42,552 nucleotides of DNA. Source: Aquificota bacterium. GTDB lineage: Bacteria > Aquificota > Aquificia > Aquificales > Aquificaceae. A program made the position numbers and the translations under genes. Below the pieces are notes generated by a model. That model had not been told where the DNA came from, made no database searches, and saw nothing but the letters and a program-made list of their open reading frames with translations. Shown here piece by piece: positions 27,326 to 35,222 of this stretch. Each line of letters begins with the position of its first letter. Positions within the stretch are counted from its first letter, which is position 1. The DNA is taken from the NCBI GenBank assembly GCA_030549905.1, contig JAUQQK010000013.1:1-42552 (forward strand), in the 5' to 3' direction.

Positions 27326-27338
27326 TATAATTATTATA
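27326..27338. promoter_or_regulatory. symmetric bidirectional promoter core (purC / pilT)
   Basis: The 13-bp TATAATTATTATA holds TATAAT on the plus strand (27326-27331, for purC; expected start 27338, the A of its ATG) and TATAAT on the minus strand (27333-27338, for pilT; expected start about 27326, leaving a leader of about 15 nt with the ribosome site). Confidence 0.65.
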
Positions 27339-28036
27339 TGAAATTTTTGTACGAAGGCAAGGCAAAGAAGGTTTATGAACTGGACGAAAGGACATGCGTG
27401 ATATATTTTAAAGACACTGCCACAGCCTTTGACGCCACAAAGAGGGCTGAAGTGGAGGGTAAGGGTATTATTAACAATGCCATTTCCAGCCTGCTCTTTG
27501 CTCTCTTAGAGGAAAGGGGAATAAGAACCCACTTTATTAAAAAACTTTCAGATAGAGAAATGCTCGTGTGGAAGGCTAAAAGGCTTGACATAGAGGTAGT
27601 GGTTAGAAACATCACCGCTGGAAGCCTGTGCAAAAGGCTTGGTCTAAAGGAAGGTGAAAGGCTAAAAAAGCCCCTTGTTGAGTTGTTCTACAAGAAGGAC
27701 GAGCTTCATGACCCGCTTATATGCGCGGAACATATTCTAATGATGGGGCTAACAGACGCAAAAAGTCTCAGGGCGATAAGAAGAACAGCTCTTAAGGTTA
27801 ACAGCATTCTTAAGAACTTCTTCAGGGAACATGGGCTTTTGCTGGTGGATTTTAAGTTAGAGTTTGGTTTTTTGCCAGATGGCACCCTTGCGGTTATTGA
27901 TGAGATATCCCCAGATACATGCAGGCTTTGGGATGCAAAAACGGGGGAAAAGTTAGATAAGGACCGCTTCAGGTTTGACCTTGGAGACCTACTTGAAGGC
28001 TACAAAAAGGTGCTTGAGCGTCTTCAGGGCGGGTAG
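27338..28036 (+). CDS. purC: phosphoribosylaminoimidazole-succinocarboxamide synthase
   Basis: 232 aa from the ATG at 27338, giving the usual MKFLYEGKAKKVYE start. SAICAR synthase joins CAIR and aspartate with ATP in purine synthesis. Motifs: YFKDTATAFD, NAISSLLFALLEERGIRTHF, VVRNITAGSLCKRLG, KLEFGFLPDGTLAVIDEISPDTCRLWD. No ribosome site; the ATG is exactly 7 nt beyond a TATAAT, so the mRNA should be leaderless. The last 13 nt overlap the convergent peptidase gene. Confidence 0.97.
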   Translation: MKFLYEGKAKKVYELDERTCVIYFKDTATAFDATKRAEVEGKGIINNAISSLLFALLEERGIRTHFIKKLSDREMLVWKAKRLDIEVVVRNITAGSLCKRLGLKEGERLKKPLVELFYKKDELHDPLICAEHILMMGLTDAKSLRAIRRTALKVNSILKNFFREHGLLLVDFKLEFGFLPDGTLAVIDEISPDTCRLWDAKTGEKLDKDRFRFDLGDLLEGYKKVLERLQGG

Positions 28037-28503
28037 ACAATAAGCATGACCTTCCCCATCTTTGACCACATGCCCTCAAGCTTTTCTTCTTCAAAGGCTT
28101 TTTTAGCTTCATAGCCCGTATGGGCATAAAAGACCCTTCCCTCGTAGCCTACTATTACTATATAATGTGGCACGCTTACCCACAGCTTCCCCATATCTAT
28201 CAGTAATATGGGTGGAATACCTCTATCTATCAGTGCTTTGACTTCTTCAAGACTGCCCTGTTTCAGCTCTGTTTTAAATCCCTTTTTCCTGGCATAATTT
28301 TCTAAGTCTGTTATCAATGCCCCTTTGAGTTTTGGGTTATAAACGCTCTTAGCTATCTCTTCCTGTGATACATCAAGCCCATAATATTTTAGAAGGGAAC
28401 TTAAAGAAGCTGGACCGCAAAAATGGTCTCTTTGCTGGACAAATGGCACGTCAATCAGCTTAAAAGATAAAAGAAAGGGCAGGAGAAGGAAAATTAAAAT
28501 CAA
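28024..28503 (-). CDS. C39-like cysteine peptidase (PA2778-like)
   Basis: 159 aa. A hydrophobic N-terminus (2-15) acts as signal peptide or anchor. The papain-like C39 core has the nucleophile Cys29 in QQRDHFCGPASL and the catalytic His113 in VPHYIVIVGYEG; the third catalytic residue is not obvious. The pattern (IDVPFVQQ...CGPASL...GALITDLENYARKKG...PHYIVIVGY) fits the PA2778 family of exported cysteine peptidases, here without the TPR part some members have. The start appears to be a TTG at 28503. It directly follows a PA2779-like gene, the same pairing seen in proteobacteria. Function unknown; a processing protease for a secreted product is a reasonable guess. Confidence 0.78.
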   Translation of the reverse strand: MILIFLLLPFLLSFKLIDVPFVQQRDHFCGPASLSSLLKYYGLDVSQEEIAKSVYNPKLKGALITDLENYARKKGFKTELKQGSLEEVKALIDRGIPPILLIDMGKLWVSVPHYIVIVGYEGRVFYAHTGYEAKKAFEEEKLEGMWSKMGKVMLIVYPP

Positions 28504-28504
28504 T

Positions 28505-28897
28505 TTATCTTATTATTATCTCCTTATTGAGCAGTTTTAGAAGTATAACAAGCAGTATGGCTACTATAAGCACCCCTATTAACAATCCAAGCCCATCTCC
28601 TCCTGCCAAAACTTTGTCGGAGGCTTTTGCAAGCATATGTATCTGCTCATCGTTCATCTCAGAAAGCTTCTTTTCTATTTCTTCCTTTGTAAGCCCATAG
28701 GCTTTTAGCTTCTCTTCTACCAGTTTGTTTTCAAGGGCTCTTTTTATCTTTGCAACTTCCTCATCTCTTTTCATAGACAATTCCTCGCTGGCTGGCTTGG
28801 AAGATACAAGCCCAGCAATGGCTGGAGCTGAGTTAAAGGTGAAGAACCATCCTGCAACCGCCAAGGCCACTGCAGGTTTTCTTAGCTTCCTCAACAT
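28505..28897 (-). CDS. PA2779-like small membrane protein
   Basis: 130 aa. N-terminal hydrophobic signal or anchor (about 8-29), a charged helical middle with KRDEEVAKIKRALENKLVEEKLKAYGLTKEEIEKKLSEMNDEQI, a GGDGLG linker and a C-terminal transmembrane helix (about 104-123) ending in NKEIIIR. This arrangement matches PA2779-family proteins, whose job is unknown. It has a good AGGAGGT site and its own promoter, with a 14-bp palindrome between the two. The next gene is a PA2778-like peptidase, one base away. Confidence 0.75.
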   Translation of the reverse strand: MLRKLRKPAVALAVAGWFFTFNSAPAIAGLVSSKPASEELSMKRDEEVAKIKRALENKLVEEKLKAYGLTKEEIEKKLSEMNDEQIHMLAKASDKVLAGGDGLGLLIGVLIVAILLVILLKLLNKEIIIR

Positions 28898-28910
28898 ATC
28901 TCCACCTCCT

Positions 28911-28924
28911 ATAACTTAAGTTAT
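28911..28924. promoter_or_regulatory. 14-bp perfect palindrome, possible operator
   Basis: ATAACTTAAGTTAT is a perfect inverted repeat at about +2 to +15 of the PA2779-like transcript, just before its ribosome site. Position and symmetry suit a repressor site; no regulator is assigned. Confidence 0.45.
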
Positions 28925-28932
28925 GCTTAACA

Positions 28933-28938
28933 ATTATA
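28933..28938 (-). promoter_or_regulatory. extended -10 box for PA2779/PA2778-like pair
   Basis: TGATATAAT on the minus strand, directly after the purN stop. The expected start near 28926 gives a leader of about 28 nt with a ribosome site. Confidence 0.6.
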
Positions 28939-29586
28939 TCAAAAATCTTCAAGGTCAGGGTTAAAGGGCAGCTGCCCGTATCTGGCGCCTTCTACTATCA
29001 CTTTTCTTCCATAGACCTTTACCCTGCCCTCCGATATCCATTTTATAGCCTGTGGCAGGATTCTGTGCTCATATCTCAGTATCCTTTCTGACAGGCTTTC
29101 TTCCGTATCTCCAGGAATTACAGGCACGCATGCCTGAATGATTACAGGCCCATTATCTACCTCCTCCGCGACAAAATGAACAGTGCAACCACTATAGAGC
29201 ACTCCGTATTCAACTGCCTGCTTTTGGGCCCTGAGTCCCTGAAAGGCTGGTATTAAAGATGGGTGTATGTTTATGACTTTCATGGGAAAGGCGGACAGGA
29301 AAGTTTTTGTGAGAACACGCATAAAACCTGCGAGAACCACCAGCTCTACACCCTCCGCCTTCAGGGCGGAAACCATGGCTCTTTCAAAATCCTCCTTTGA
29401 TGCATAATCCCTTCTCTTGATGACCTTATATGGAACCGCATGCCTTTTGCACCTTTCTATAGCCTGAACACCTTCTCTGTCTGATATTACAAGAGATATT
29501 CTGTCCTTTAGCTTTCCAAACCTAACTGCGTCAATTATAGCTTGAAGGTTAGAACCCCTACCCGATACAAGAATACCTAAATTCAT
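28939..29586 (-). CDS. purN: phosphoribosylglycinamide formyltransferase
   Basis: 215 aa. It transfers formyl from 10-formyltetrahydrofolate to GAR in purine synthesis. Motifs: the N-terminal [15 protein letters not shown] phosphate loop, [10 protein letters not shown], catalytic Asn and His in [11 protein letters not shown], and [17 protein letters not shown] with the catalytic Asp. No ribosome site; a TAAAAT box 8 nt upstream predicts a leader of 1-2 nt. Divergent from hpf with only 43 nt between the starts. Confidence 0.97.
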   Translation of the reverse strand: MNLGILVSGRGSNLQAIIDAVRFGKLKDRISLVISDREGVQAIERCKRHAVPYKVIKRRDYASKEDFERAMVSALKAEGVELVVLAGFMRVLTKTFLSAFPMKVINIHPSLIPAFQGLRAQKQAVEYGVLYSGCTVHFVAEEVDNGPVIIQACVPVIPGDTEESLSERILRYEHRILPQAIKWISEGRVKVYGRKVIVEGARYGQLPFNPDLEDF

Positions 29587-29594
29587 GCTATCAT

Positions 29595-29600
29595 ATTTTA
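29595..29600 (-). promoter_or_regulatory. -10 box for purN
   Basis: TAAAAT on the minus strand; expected start 29588, two bases before the purN ATG. Confidence 0.45.
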
Positions 29601-29629
29601 CTCTGAAAACAGGTTAAAGGAGGCATAGG

Positions 29630-30232
29630 ATGAACATAGAGTTCATCGGAAAGGGTATTGAATGGACGGAAGCAATGAAAGCCTTTGTGGAAGGCAAGCT
29701 TGAACGTTTAAGCAGGTTTTTAAAGGATGCAGAAGAAGACCAGGTGGAGGTAGTGGTCACTTTGTCCACTTCCAGGGCTAAACAAAAGGATTATGCGGGT
29801 GATAGCAGGCCTACCCTTTACAGGGTAGACATAGACATATACCTGAAAACCTGGGGTGGTGGTGCTTTGCACGCTTGGGAAGAAGATACAGATACCTTTT
29901 CAGCCCTTGACAGGGTTATGGACGAGATAGAAAGACAGCTTATAAAGCTAAAGCAGAGAAGGCATGAATTAAGAAGGAAGGGACACAAAATAAAAGAGGA
30001 ACTCATAATGGAAGAGATATTGCCACACGAAGAGAGAGAAAGACCCCTTATAGTAGATGAGGAGCTGGTAATAGAAAAACCTATGAGCGTGGAGGATGCG
30101 GTTTTTGAGCTTCAAAACTCTGGCGTTTACTTCTTACCCTTTATTGATGTAGAAACAGGAACGCTTAAGATAGCCTATAGAAAAAGGGGAGGCAATTTTG
30201 GAGTGATAAACACAAAATGCAAAGGCTTTTAA
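29630..30232 (+). CDS. hpf: ribosome hibernation promoting factor, long form
   Basis: 200 aa. N-terminal RaiA/HPF domain (1-110: MNIEFIGKGIEWTEAMKAFVEGKLERLSRF, then VDIDIYLKTWGGGALHAWEEDTDTFSALDRVMDEIERQL) and the C-terminal dimerisation domain (about 148-200: IEKPMSVEDAVFELQNSGVYFLPFIDVETGTLKIAYRKRGGNFGVI). The long form makes 100S ribosome dimers on its own when growth slows. A strong AAAGGAGGC site precedes the ATG. It converges with the lipoprotein gene, separated by a terminator hairpin. Confidence 0.95.
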   Translation: MNIEFIGKGIEWTEAMKAFVEGKLERLSRFLKDAEEDQVEVVVTLSTSRAKQKDYAGDSRPTLYRVDIDIYLKTWGGGALHAWEEDTDTFSALDRVMDEIERQLIKLKQRRHELRRKGHKIKEELIMEEILPHEERERPLIVDEELVIEKPMSVEDAVFELQNSGVYFLPFIDVETGTLKIAYRKRGGNFGVINTKCKGF

Positions 30233-30251
30233 AAAAGGGGTAGCCCCCTTA
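30231..30251 (-). terminator. Rho-independent terminator of the lipoprotein gene
   Basis: On the minus strand AAGGGG-GCTA-CCCCTT is followed by TTTT. The stem (30235-30240 with 30245-30250) starts inside the lipoprotein stop codon. On the plus strand there is no U-run after the hairpin. Confidence 0.75.
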
Positions 30252-30647
30252 GGGGCATACCTCCTTCTCTTCCACCTTTACTACCTTTCCATCTTGATAG
30301 TAGGTGGTCTTCACTATTTTACAGTTGCCCTTTGATGCCACAGGCTCCGCATAAACTTTTTCTCTACCATCTTCTGACCTGTATTCCACAGGCTTGTTTT
30401 GCATAGCAGCTTCCCTGGATGCCCTGCTGGCTATTTCAGTTATTGTGCCACCTATAACTGCACCAAGCACTCCACCTATTACAGCTCCTCGCCACCTGTT
30501 GTTTTTATCAATCAAGGCTCCGGCAATAGCACCGCCCACACCACCTACCGTGGCACCTTCATAGGTTCTTTGAGTTGTTACCTGACCGCAGGAAAAAACT
30601 AAGCCTGTGCAAAAAACTGCAAGCAAAACCAAGGGTTTCCTTCTCAT
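30249..30647 (-). CDS. glycine-zipper lipoprotein
   Basis: 132 aa. Signal peptide with lipobox LVFSC (Cys20), so the mature protein should be a lipid-anchored envelope protein. Residues 30-75 form a two-helix glycine zipper (GATVGGVGGAIAGALID ... GAVIGGVLGAVIGGTIT), as in 17-kDa antigen / SlyB-type outer-membrane lipoproteins. The C-terminal part is short and charged. A strong AAGGAGGT site precedes the ATG. It follows mqnA on the chromosome only in the sense of distance; mqnA ends 19 nt upstream on the same strand. Confidence 0.85.
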   Translation of the reverse strand: MRRKPLVLLAVFCTGLVFSCGQVTTQRTYEGATVGGVGGAIAGALIDKNNRWRGAVIGGVLGAVIGGTITEIASRASREAAMQNKPVEYRSEDGREKVYAEPVASKGNCKIVKTTYYQDGKVVKVEEKEVCP

Positions 30648-30665
30648 CCTCTTACCTCCTTATGT

Positions 30666-31394
30666 TTATAATATATTCTCCTTTATTAAAATTTCCTTAA
30701 AAAGTTTCAAACTTTCTCTTTCCGCTGTATTGAGCTCATAATGCAGGCACTCATAAAAATATTGTTTTAAGAATGTGTCCGTATAACCCTCTATGTGTAG
30801 CTTGCCTTCCTCTAGGTCTTTAAAGAACTTTTCCTTAGAAGCTTTACATTGTCCTTCTATATATTCATCAAGCCACTGTGGAGCCCACTTTTTAACTATG
30901 AAAAGTGCAAAGACAAAGGGTAGTTTATAAAGCTTATACCACTCTTCTCCAAGGTCGTATAAATAGGGCCACCTGTTTGCTTCCTTTAGAGCTTCATCTC
31001 CAATAAGCAGGACCGCGTCCGCCTCCTCTCTTGTTTTCACAATATCAGGGTTTGCTTTATACACTCTTCTGACTATATATAGAGCTAAAGCCTGGGAGGT
31101 CATAGAATCCTGTGTTAGGTAAAGTTTATTTATACTATGAATAGGTTTCTTCGAAAGTATAACTACAGAACAGGCTTTTATCCTTGAAGATATGGATATG
31201 TTTGGAACAAGCCTGTATTCTTCCTCCTTTAATAGATACTCAATTGAAGAAACTATCCCACCCTGTATTAGGTTTTCTCTAAGCATCTTCACAAGCTCTG
31301 AAGGAACGCCTTCTACAAGTTTAACCCTGCTTTCATCCCATGCGTAGAATAAGGGTAGCGTATTTAAATACCTTACCCTGCCGATTTTCACCAT
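30666..31394 (-). CDS. mqnA: chorismate dehydratase MqnA (futalosine pathway)
   Basis: 242 aa. It makes 3-enolpyruvylbenzoate from chorismate, the first step of the futalosine route to menaquinone-type quinones. Family pattern: IGRVRYLNTLPLFYAW at the start, GVPSELVKML, GIVSSIEYL, LVPNISISS, and the SMTSQALALYI loop. Aquificaceae use a naphthoquinone (methionaquinone), so the route fits. The ATG overlaps the TGA of trpD (TGATG), linking two enzymes that draw on chorismate-derived metabolism. Confidence 0.85.
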   Translation of the reverse strand: MVKIGRVRYLNTLPLFYAWDESRVKLVEGVPSELVKMLRENLIQGGIVSSIEYLLKEEEYRLVPNISISSRIKACSVVILSKKPIHSINKLYLTQDSMTSQALALYIVRRVYKANPDIVKTREEADAVLLIGDEALKEANRWPYLYDLGEEWYKLYKLPFVFALFIVKKWAPQWLDEYIEGQCKASKEKFFKDLEEGKLHIEGYTDTFLKQYFYECLHYELNTAERESLKLFKEILIKENIL

Positions 31395-32407
31395 CAGACC
31401 TTGTTGGACAGCTCTATAAACTCCTGAAGCTTCTTGTAGGCTTTACCCGAATGTATGGAATCCTTTGCTATTTCAAGGGCTGCAGTTCTATCCTCTGTGA
31501 TGCCTGAAGCAAGCACGCCAAACATGGCATTTATTAAAACCATGTAGTAAGCGGGTGAAACCTCTCCCTTTAACACATCAAGAACCATTTTTGCGCTTTC
31601 TTCCACCGATGAGACTCTAATATACTCCACGGGGTAGGTTTTAAAGCCCACCTCCTCTGGATGGAAATCGTAGAGGATTACCTCCTTATCTTTAAGCTCC
31701 GCTATGCGGGTGGGTGCGGATATGGAAACCTCATCAATGCCATCTTTACCATGCACCACAAAGGCTCTTTTAATATCCATCTTTTTAAGAGCCACAGCCA
31801 CCTTATCCACAAGATGGTCGGAAAAAACCCCAAGCAACTGCCTGCGAGCGCCCGCCGGGTTAGAAAGAGGTCCTACAAGGTTGAATATGGACCTTATGCC
31901 CACCTCCCGCCTGGGACCTATAACCCTCTTCATGGCAGGGTGAAAGAGGGGTGCAAACATGAAGCCAATGCCCACCTCTTCAATCATCAGGCTTACCTTT
32001 TCAGGGGCGAGGTCTATCTTTGCCCCTAAGAATTCCAGGAGGTCCGCACTTCCGCTTTTAGAGGAGACGGAACGGTTCCCATGCTTTGCCACCTTTATGC
32101 CAGCTCCAGCAAGCACAAAGGCAACGGTAGTAGATACATTAAAGGTTTCCGCCATGTCGCCGCCGGTACCGCAGGTATCTACTAAATTTTCAGGATCTTT
32201 TACCTCAACATGCGTTGCCCTTTCCCTGAAAAAACGTGCAGCACCAAATATTTCTTCCGGCGTTTCACCCTTAATCTTTGTTCCCATAATAAAGGCACCT
32301 ATCTGAGCATCTGTTGCTCTGCCCTCCACTATGTCTTCAAGAGCCTGCTCCATTTCCTCCGCAGTGAGGTTTTGAAGCTCGGAGAGTTTTTTTAAGACTT
32401 CCTTCAT
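31394..32407 (-). CDS. trpD: anthranilate phosphoribosyltransferase
   Basis: 337 aa, normal length. It joins anthranilate to PRPP, step two of tryptophan synthesis. Motifs: GAFIMGTKIKGETPEE, VDTCGTGGD (PRPP loop), KHGNRSVSSKSGSADLLE and FAPLFHPAMKRV, RREVGIRSIFNLVGPLSNPA. Other trp genes are not adjacent. No ribosome site; a TAAAAT box 8 nt before the ATG predicts a leader of about 1-2 nt. Confidence 0.97.
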   Translation of the reverse strand: MKEVLKKLSELQNLTAEEMEQALEDIVEGRATDAQIGAFIMGTKIKGETPEEIFGAARFFRERATHVEVKDPENLVDTCGTGGDMAETFNVSTTVAFVLAGAGIKVAKHGNRSVSSKSGSADLLEFLGAKIDLAPEKVSLMIEEVGIGFMFAPLFHPAMKRVIGPRREVGIRSIFNLVGPLSNPAGARRQLLGVFSDHLVDKVAVALKKMDIKRAFVVHGKDGIDEVSISAPTRIAELKDKEVILYDFHPEEVGFKTYPVEYIRVSSVEESAKMVLDVLKGEVSPAYYMVLINAMFGVLASGITEDRTAALEIAKDSIHSGKAYKKLQEFIELSNKV

Positions 32408-32415
32408 GGGTTAAA

Positions 32416-32421
32416 ATTTTA
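32416..32421 (-). promoter_or_regulatory. -10 box for trpD
   Basis: TAAAAT on the minus strand within the palindrome TTAAAATTTTAA (32411-32422). Expected start 32409, two bases before the ATG. Confidence 0.45.
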
Positions 32422-32422
32422 A

Positions 32423-32587
32423 CAAGGGTAAGGTGGAAACTGTCTGAGTTTATGAATGGGAGGAAACCCTGTCTATAGATACTCTATACAGCATGGAGTG
32501 GCTTGCGCCAGTCATATGTTTGAAACTATAGAAGTTATTCAAGAATAAATTTGAAAAAATCAAAGAATATAACAAGGGCATACCCCT
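32423..32587. other. intergenic stretch without recognised gene
   Basis: About 165 bp between the trpD promoter and the selD promoter, the largest unexplained gap in the window. It has only very short open frames. A small hairpin TGGC-TTGC-GCCA lies near 32503-32514. I recognise no gene, repeat or known RNA in it. Confidence 0.5.
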
Positions 32588-32593
32588 AATAAT
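32588..32593 (+). promoter_or_regulatory. possible -10 box for selD
   Basis: AATAAT (within TAATAAT) on the plus strand, 8 nt before the ATG at 32602. Expected leader about 2 nt, no Shine-Dalgarno site. Weaker match than most. Confidence 0.35.
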
Positions 32594-32601
32594 GAAAAAT
32601 T

Positions 32602-33612
32602 ATGGAACTTCTGAAACTTGTAAGAGCTTCAGGTTGAGCAAGCAAGTTGGGTCCGGCGGACCTGGAGAGGCTTGTTAAGGGTCTGGACCTATATACGGAC
32701 GAGAGGACCCTTCTGGGTGTGGGTGATGATGCGGGAGTCTATGTCTACGGCGGGCATGTGTTTGTGCATACGGTGGATTTTATAACACCCGTGGTGAACG
32801 ACCCATACCTCTGGGGAGCCATATCTACCGCCAACTCCCTCAGCGATGTTTATGCCATGGGAGGAAAGCCCCTTAATGCCCTTGCCATAGTGGGCTTTAA
32901 CAACTGCGAGCTTGATGTGGGCCTTTTAAGGGAAGTAATGAGAGGCTGTGCGGATAAACTGCGGGAGGCAAAAACTGTTCTGCTGGGCGGGCATACGGTA
33001 GATGACAAAGAGCCCAAGTTTGGTCTTGCGGTAATGGGTGTTTGTCCCTCTGGCAAGTTCTTATCGCAAGAAGGAGCAAAGCCTGGCGAGCTTTTAGCCA
33101 TAACAAAGCCCGTAGGCGTGGGCATACTAACAAAGGCTATAAAGGAGGGCATGCTAACAGAAAGGGACATACAGGATGCTGTAGGCTATATGCTCATGTT
33201 AAACGATAGAGCCTCCGAGCTTGCCCTTCACGTAGAGGCAAGTGCCTGCACAGATACAACAGGCTTTGGTCTTCTCGGGCATGCCTATAACATAGCCAGA
33301 AGGTCAAAGGTCAGGCTTTCCATAAAGTTTTCAAAGGTGCCCGTTTATGAGGAGTCTGTGTTTTTTGTGAAGCGGAAGCTTTATCCAAAGGGTGCGATGG
33401 AAAATTACAACTTTATAAAGGAAAATCTGATAAACGAGGGACTTGACTGGTGGCAACTTCTTTTGCTTACAGACCCCATAACCTCTGGAGGTCTTCTTTT
33501 TACCTTCTCAGAGGAAAAAAGGCAGGAGCTTGATAAAAAGGCTCAGGAGCTTGGCATTAATGTGTGGGTAATAGGCAGGGTGGAGGAAGGGGAAGGGCTC
33601 CGGGTATGTTAG
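32602..33612 (+). CDS. selD: selenophosphate synthase, selenocysteine-containing
   Basis: 336 aa if the UGA at 32635-32637 is read as selenocysteine (Sec12). The frame runs [11 protein letters not shown][15 protein letters not shown], exactly the active-site block of SelD where Cys or Sec is followed by the essential Lys (Lys15 here). Downstream: [49 protein letters not shown] and [11 protein letters not shown]. It makes selenophosphate from selenide and ATP for Sec-tRNA synthesis. A GGTCC-GGC-GGACC hairpin 12 nt after the UGA can serve as the SECIS. Automatic calling would start it at the TTG at 32647 and lose the catalytic residue. selA and selB are not in the window. The 3' end overlaps leuA by 4 nt. 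Confidence 0.95.
32635..32662 (+). promoter_or_regulatory. selenocysteine UGA with bacterial SECIS-like hairpin
   Basis: UGA at 32635-32637; stem GGTCC (32650-32654) with GGACC (32658-32662), loop GGC. The loop starts about 17 nt after the UGA and has G in its first positions, as bacterial SECIS elements usually do. Confidence 0.75.
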
Positions 33613-35168
33613 ACGGTGCCTTCCCTTCTGAGCTCTTCTCTTGAGAGTATGTAGTTTTTCCTCAGAATGGCTCTGTTGAGAGCATCCACAAAACCCGCCA
33701 CGCTTGCCTTTATTATATCCACATCCACACCCCTACCGCTTGCCTTTACACCATCCAGCTCTATCACAAGCCTTGATTCCGCCTGTGCATCTGTGTTGGG
33801 TGTAAGAGCCTTTATGGAAAAGTCAAGGAGCTTTGGCTCAATGCCAAGGGCTTTCTGTATGGCTTTTATTACCGCATCTACTGGACCGTTCCCTGTGGCT
33901 GTGGCGGTTCTTTCTTCACCCCTGAAGATCAAAACCACTGTGGCAGTGGGCAGGAGTTTGTCTCCTGTCTGCACCTGATAGTGAAGGATTTTTATCGGCT
34001 CTTCCAGTTCATGCCTTGCGAACTCCTCATACACAAGAGCTTCCAAATCCTCTTCATAAACTTCCTTCTTTTTGTCTGCTAAAGCCTTAAACTTTTCAAA
34101 AAGTCTGTCTAAGTCTTCTTCTGAAAAGTCAAAACCCATCTCTTTGAGTTTAGACTTCAGGGCATGCCTGCCTGAGTGCTTACCAAGTATTATGCGTGTA
34201 GAGGGAAAGCCCACGTCCTCTGGAGACATTATCTCGTAAGTGAGGGGATTTGCCAGAACTCCATGCTGGTGTATGCCAGACTCGTGAGCAAAGGCGTTGT
34301 CTCCTACTACAGCCTTATTGGGTTGAACAAAGGAGCCCGTTATCCTGCAGAGCAGTCTGCTGGTTCTGTATAGCTCCTTCGTGTTTATGGTGGTGTATAG
34401 TCCTCCAAAAAAGTCCTTTCTAACCCTTAGTGCCATTACTATCTCTTCAAGAGCTGCGTTGCCCGCCCTTTCGCCTATGCCGTTTATGGTGCATTCTACC
34501 TGCCTTGCCCCATGCTTTACCGCCATCAGAGAGTTTGCCACCGCCATACCAAGGTCATCATGACAATGAACGCTTATTATAGCCCTGTCAATGTTGGGCA
34601 CCTTGTTCCTTATGCCCTCTATAAGGTCAGCAAACTCCTCTGGAACCGTATAGCCTACCGTGTCGGGAATGTTTATAACAGTAGCACCAGCCTTTATGGC
34701 GGTTTCTATTACCTTGTAGAGAAAGTCTCTCTGGGAGCGTGTAGCATCCTCGCAAGAAAATTCCACATCGTCGGTGAAACGCCTTGCAAACTCTACCGCT
34801 TTCTTTGTCCTTTCTAAGACTTCCTCCGGAGACATGCGGAGTTTATACTTCATGTGTATCTCAGAAGTGGCTATAAAGGTGTGAATTCTTTTCCTTTCCG
34901 CAGGAGCAAGTGCCTGACCCGCCAGCTCTATGTCTTTTTCTAATGCCCTTGCAAGGGAGCATATGACGGGGCCTTTTACCTCCTGTGCTATCAGATTTAC
35001 CGCCTCAAAGTCTCCCTTAGAAGCGGCTGCAAAGCCCGCCTCTATCACATCCACTCCCAGCTTTGCCAGCTGGTGTGCCATCTGCAGCTTTTCCTCTGTG
35101 GTCATGGAAAAGCCCGGTGCCTGCTCACCATCTCTCAAGGTGGTGTCAAAGATATAAACCTTTTCCAT
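33609..35168 (-). CDS. leuA: 2-isopropylmalate synthase
   Basis: 519 aa from the ATG at 35168. It condenses 2-oxoisovalerate with acetyl-CoA, the first committed step to leucine. The TIM barrel has [40 protein letters not shown] and [14 protein letters not shown]; the C-terminal third (about 370-519) is the LeuA regulatory domain that binds leucine. The chosen start has GGAGG 8 nt upstream. An in-frame ATG at 35183 would be at +2 of the mRNA, so a leaderless start adding five residues is also possible. A full sigma70 promoter lies just upstream. Confidence 0.96.
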   Translation of the reverse strand: MEKVYIFDTTLRDGEQAPGFSMTTEEKLQMAHQLAKLGVDVIEAGFAAASKGDFEAVNLIAQEVKGPVICSLARALEKDIELAGQALAPAERKRIHTFIATSEIHMKYKLRMSPEEVLERTKKAVEFARRFTDDVEFSCEDATRSQRDFLYKVIETAIKAGATVINIPDTVGYTVPEEFADLIEGIRNKVPNIDRAIISVHCHDDLGMAVANSLMAVKHGARQVECTINGIGERAGNAALEEIVMALRVRKDFFGGLYTTINTKELYRTSRLLCRITGSFVQPNKAVVGDNAFAHESGIHQHGVLANPLTYEIMSPEDVGFPSTRIILGKHSGRHALKSKLKEMGFDFSEEDLDRLFEKFKALADKKKEVYEEDLEALVYEEFARHELEEPIKILHYQVQTGDKLLPTATVVLIFRGEERTATATGNGPVDAVIKAIQKALGIEPKLLDFSIKALTPNTDAQAESRLVIELDGVKASGRGVDVDIIKASVAGFVDALNRAILRKNYILSREELRREGTV

Positions 35169-35190
35169 CTCTCCTGCCTCCATGTAAATG

Positions 35191-35219
35191 ATAATAGTTT
35201 GCAATTCCTAAAAAGTCAA
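35191..35219 (-). promoter_or_regulatory. sigma70-type promoter for leuA
   Basis: On the minus strand TTGACT (35219-35214), 17-bp spacer, TATTAT (35196-35191); expected start 35184. It fits the 18-nt gap after the DUF429 gene. Confidence 0.7.
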
Positions 35220-35222
35220 GCC

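Noticed and set aside
27312-27395. N-terminal extension of pilT beyond the TTG
   Set aside because: It would run through the purC start and the shared promoter, and a strong ribosome site serves the TTG at 27311.
32461-32532. Very short open frames between trpD and selD
   Set aside because: They encode 8-21 residues with no ribosome site or recognisable similarity.
32647-33612. selD starting at the TTG at 32647
   Set aside because: This removes the catalytic block; reading UGA as selenocysteine gives the full conserved N-terminus.
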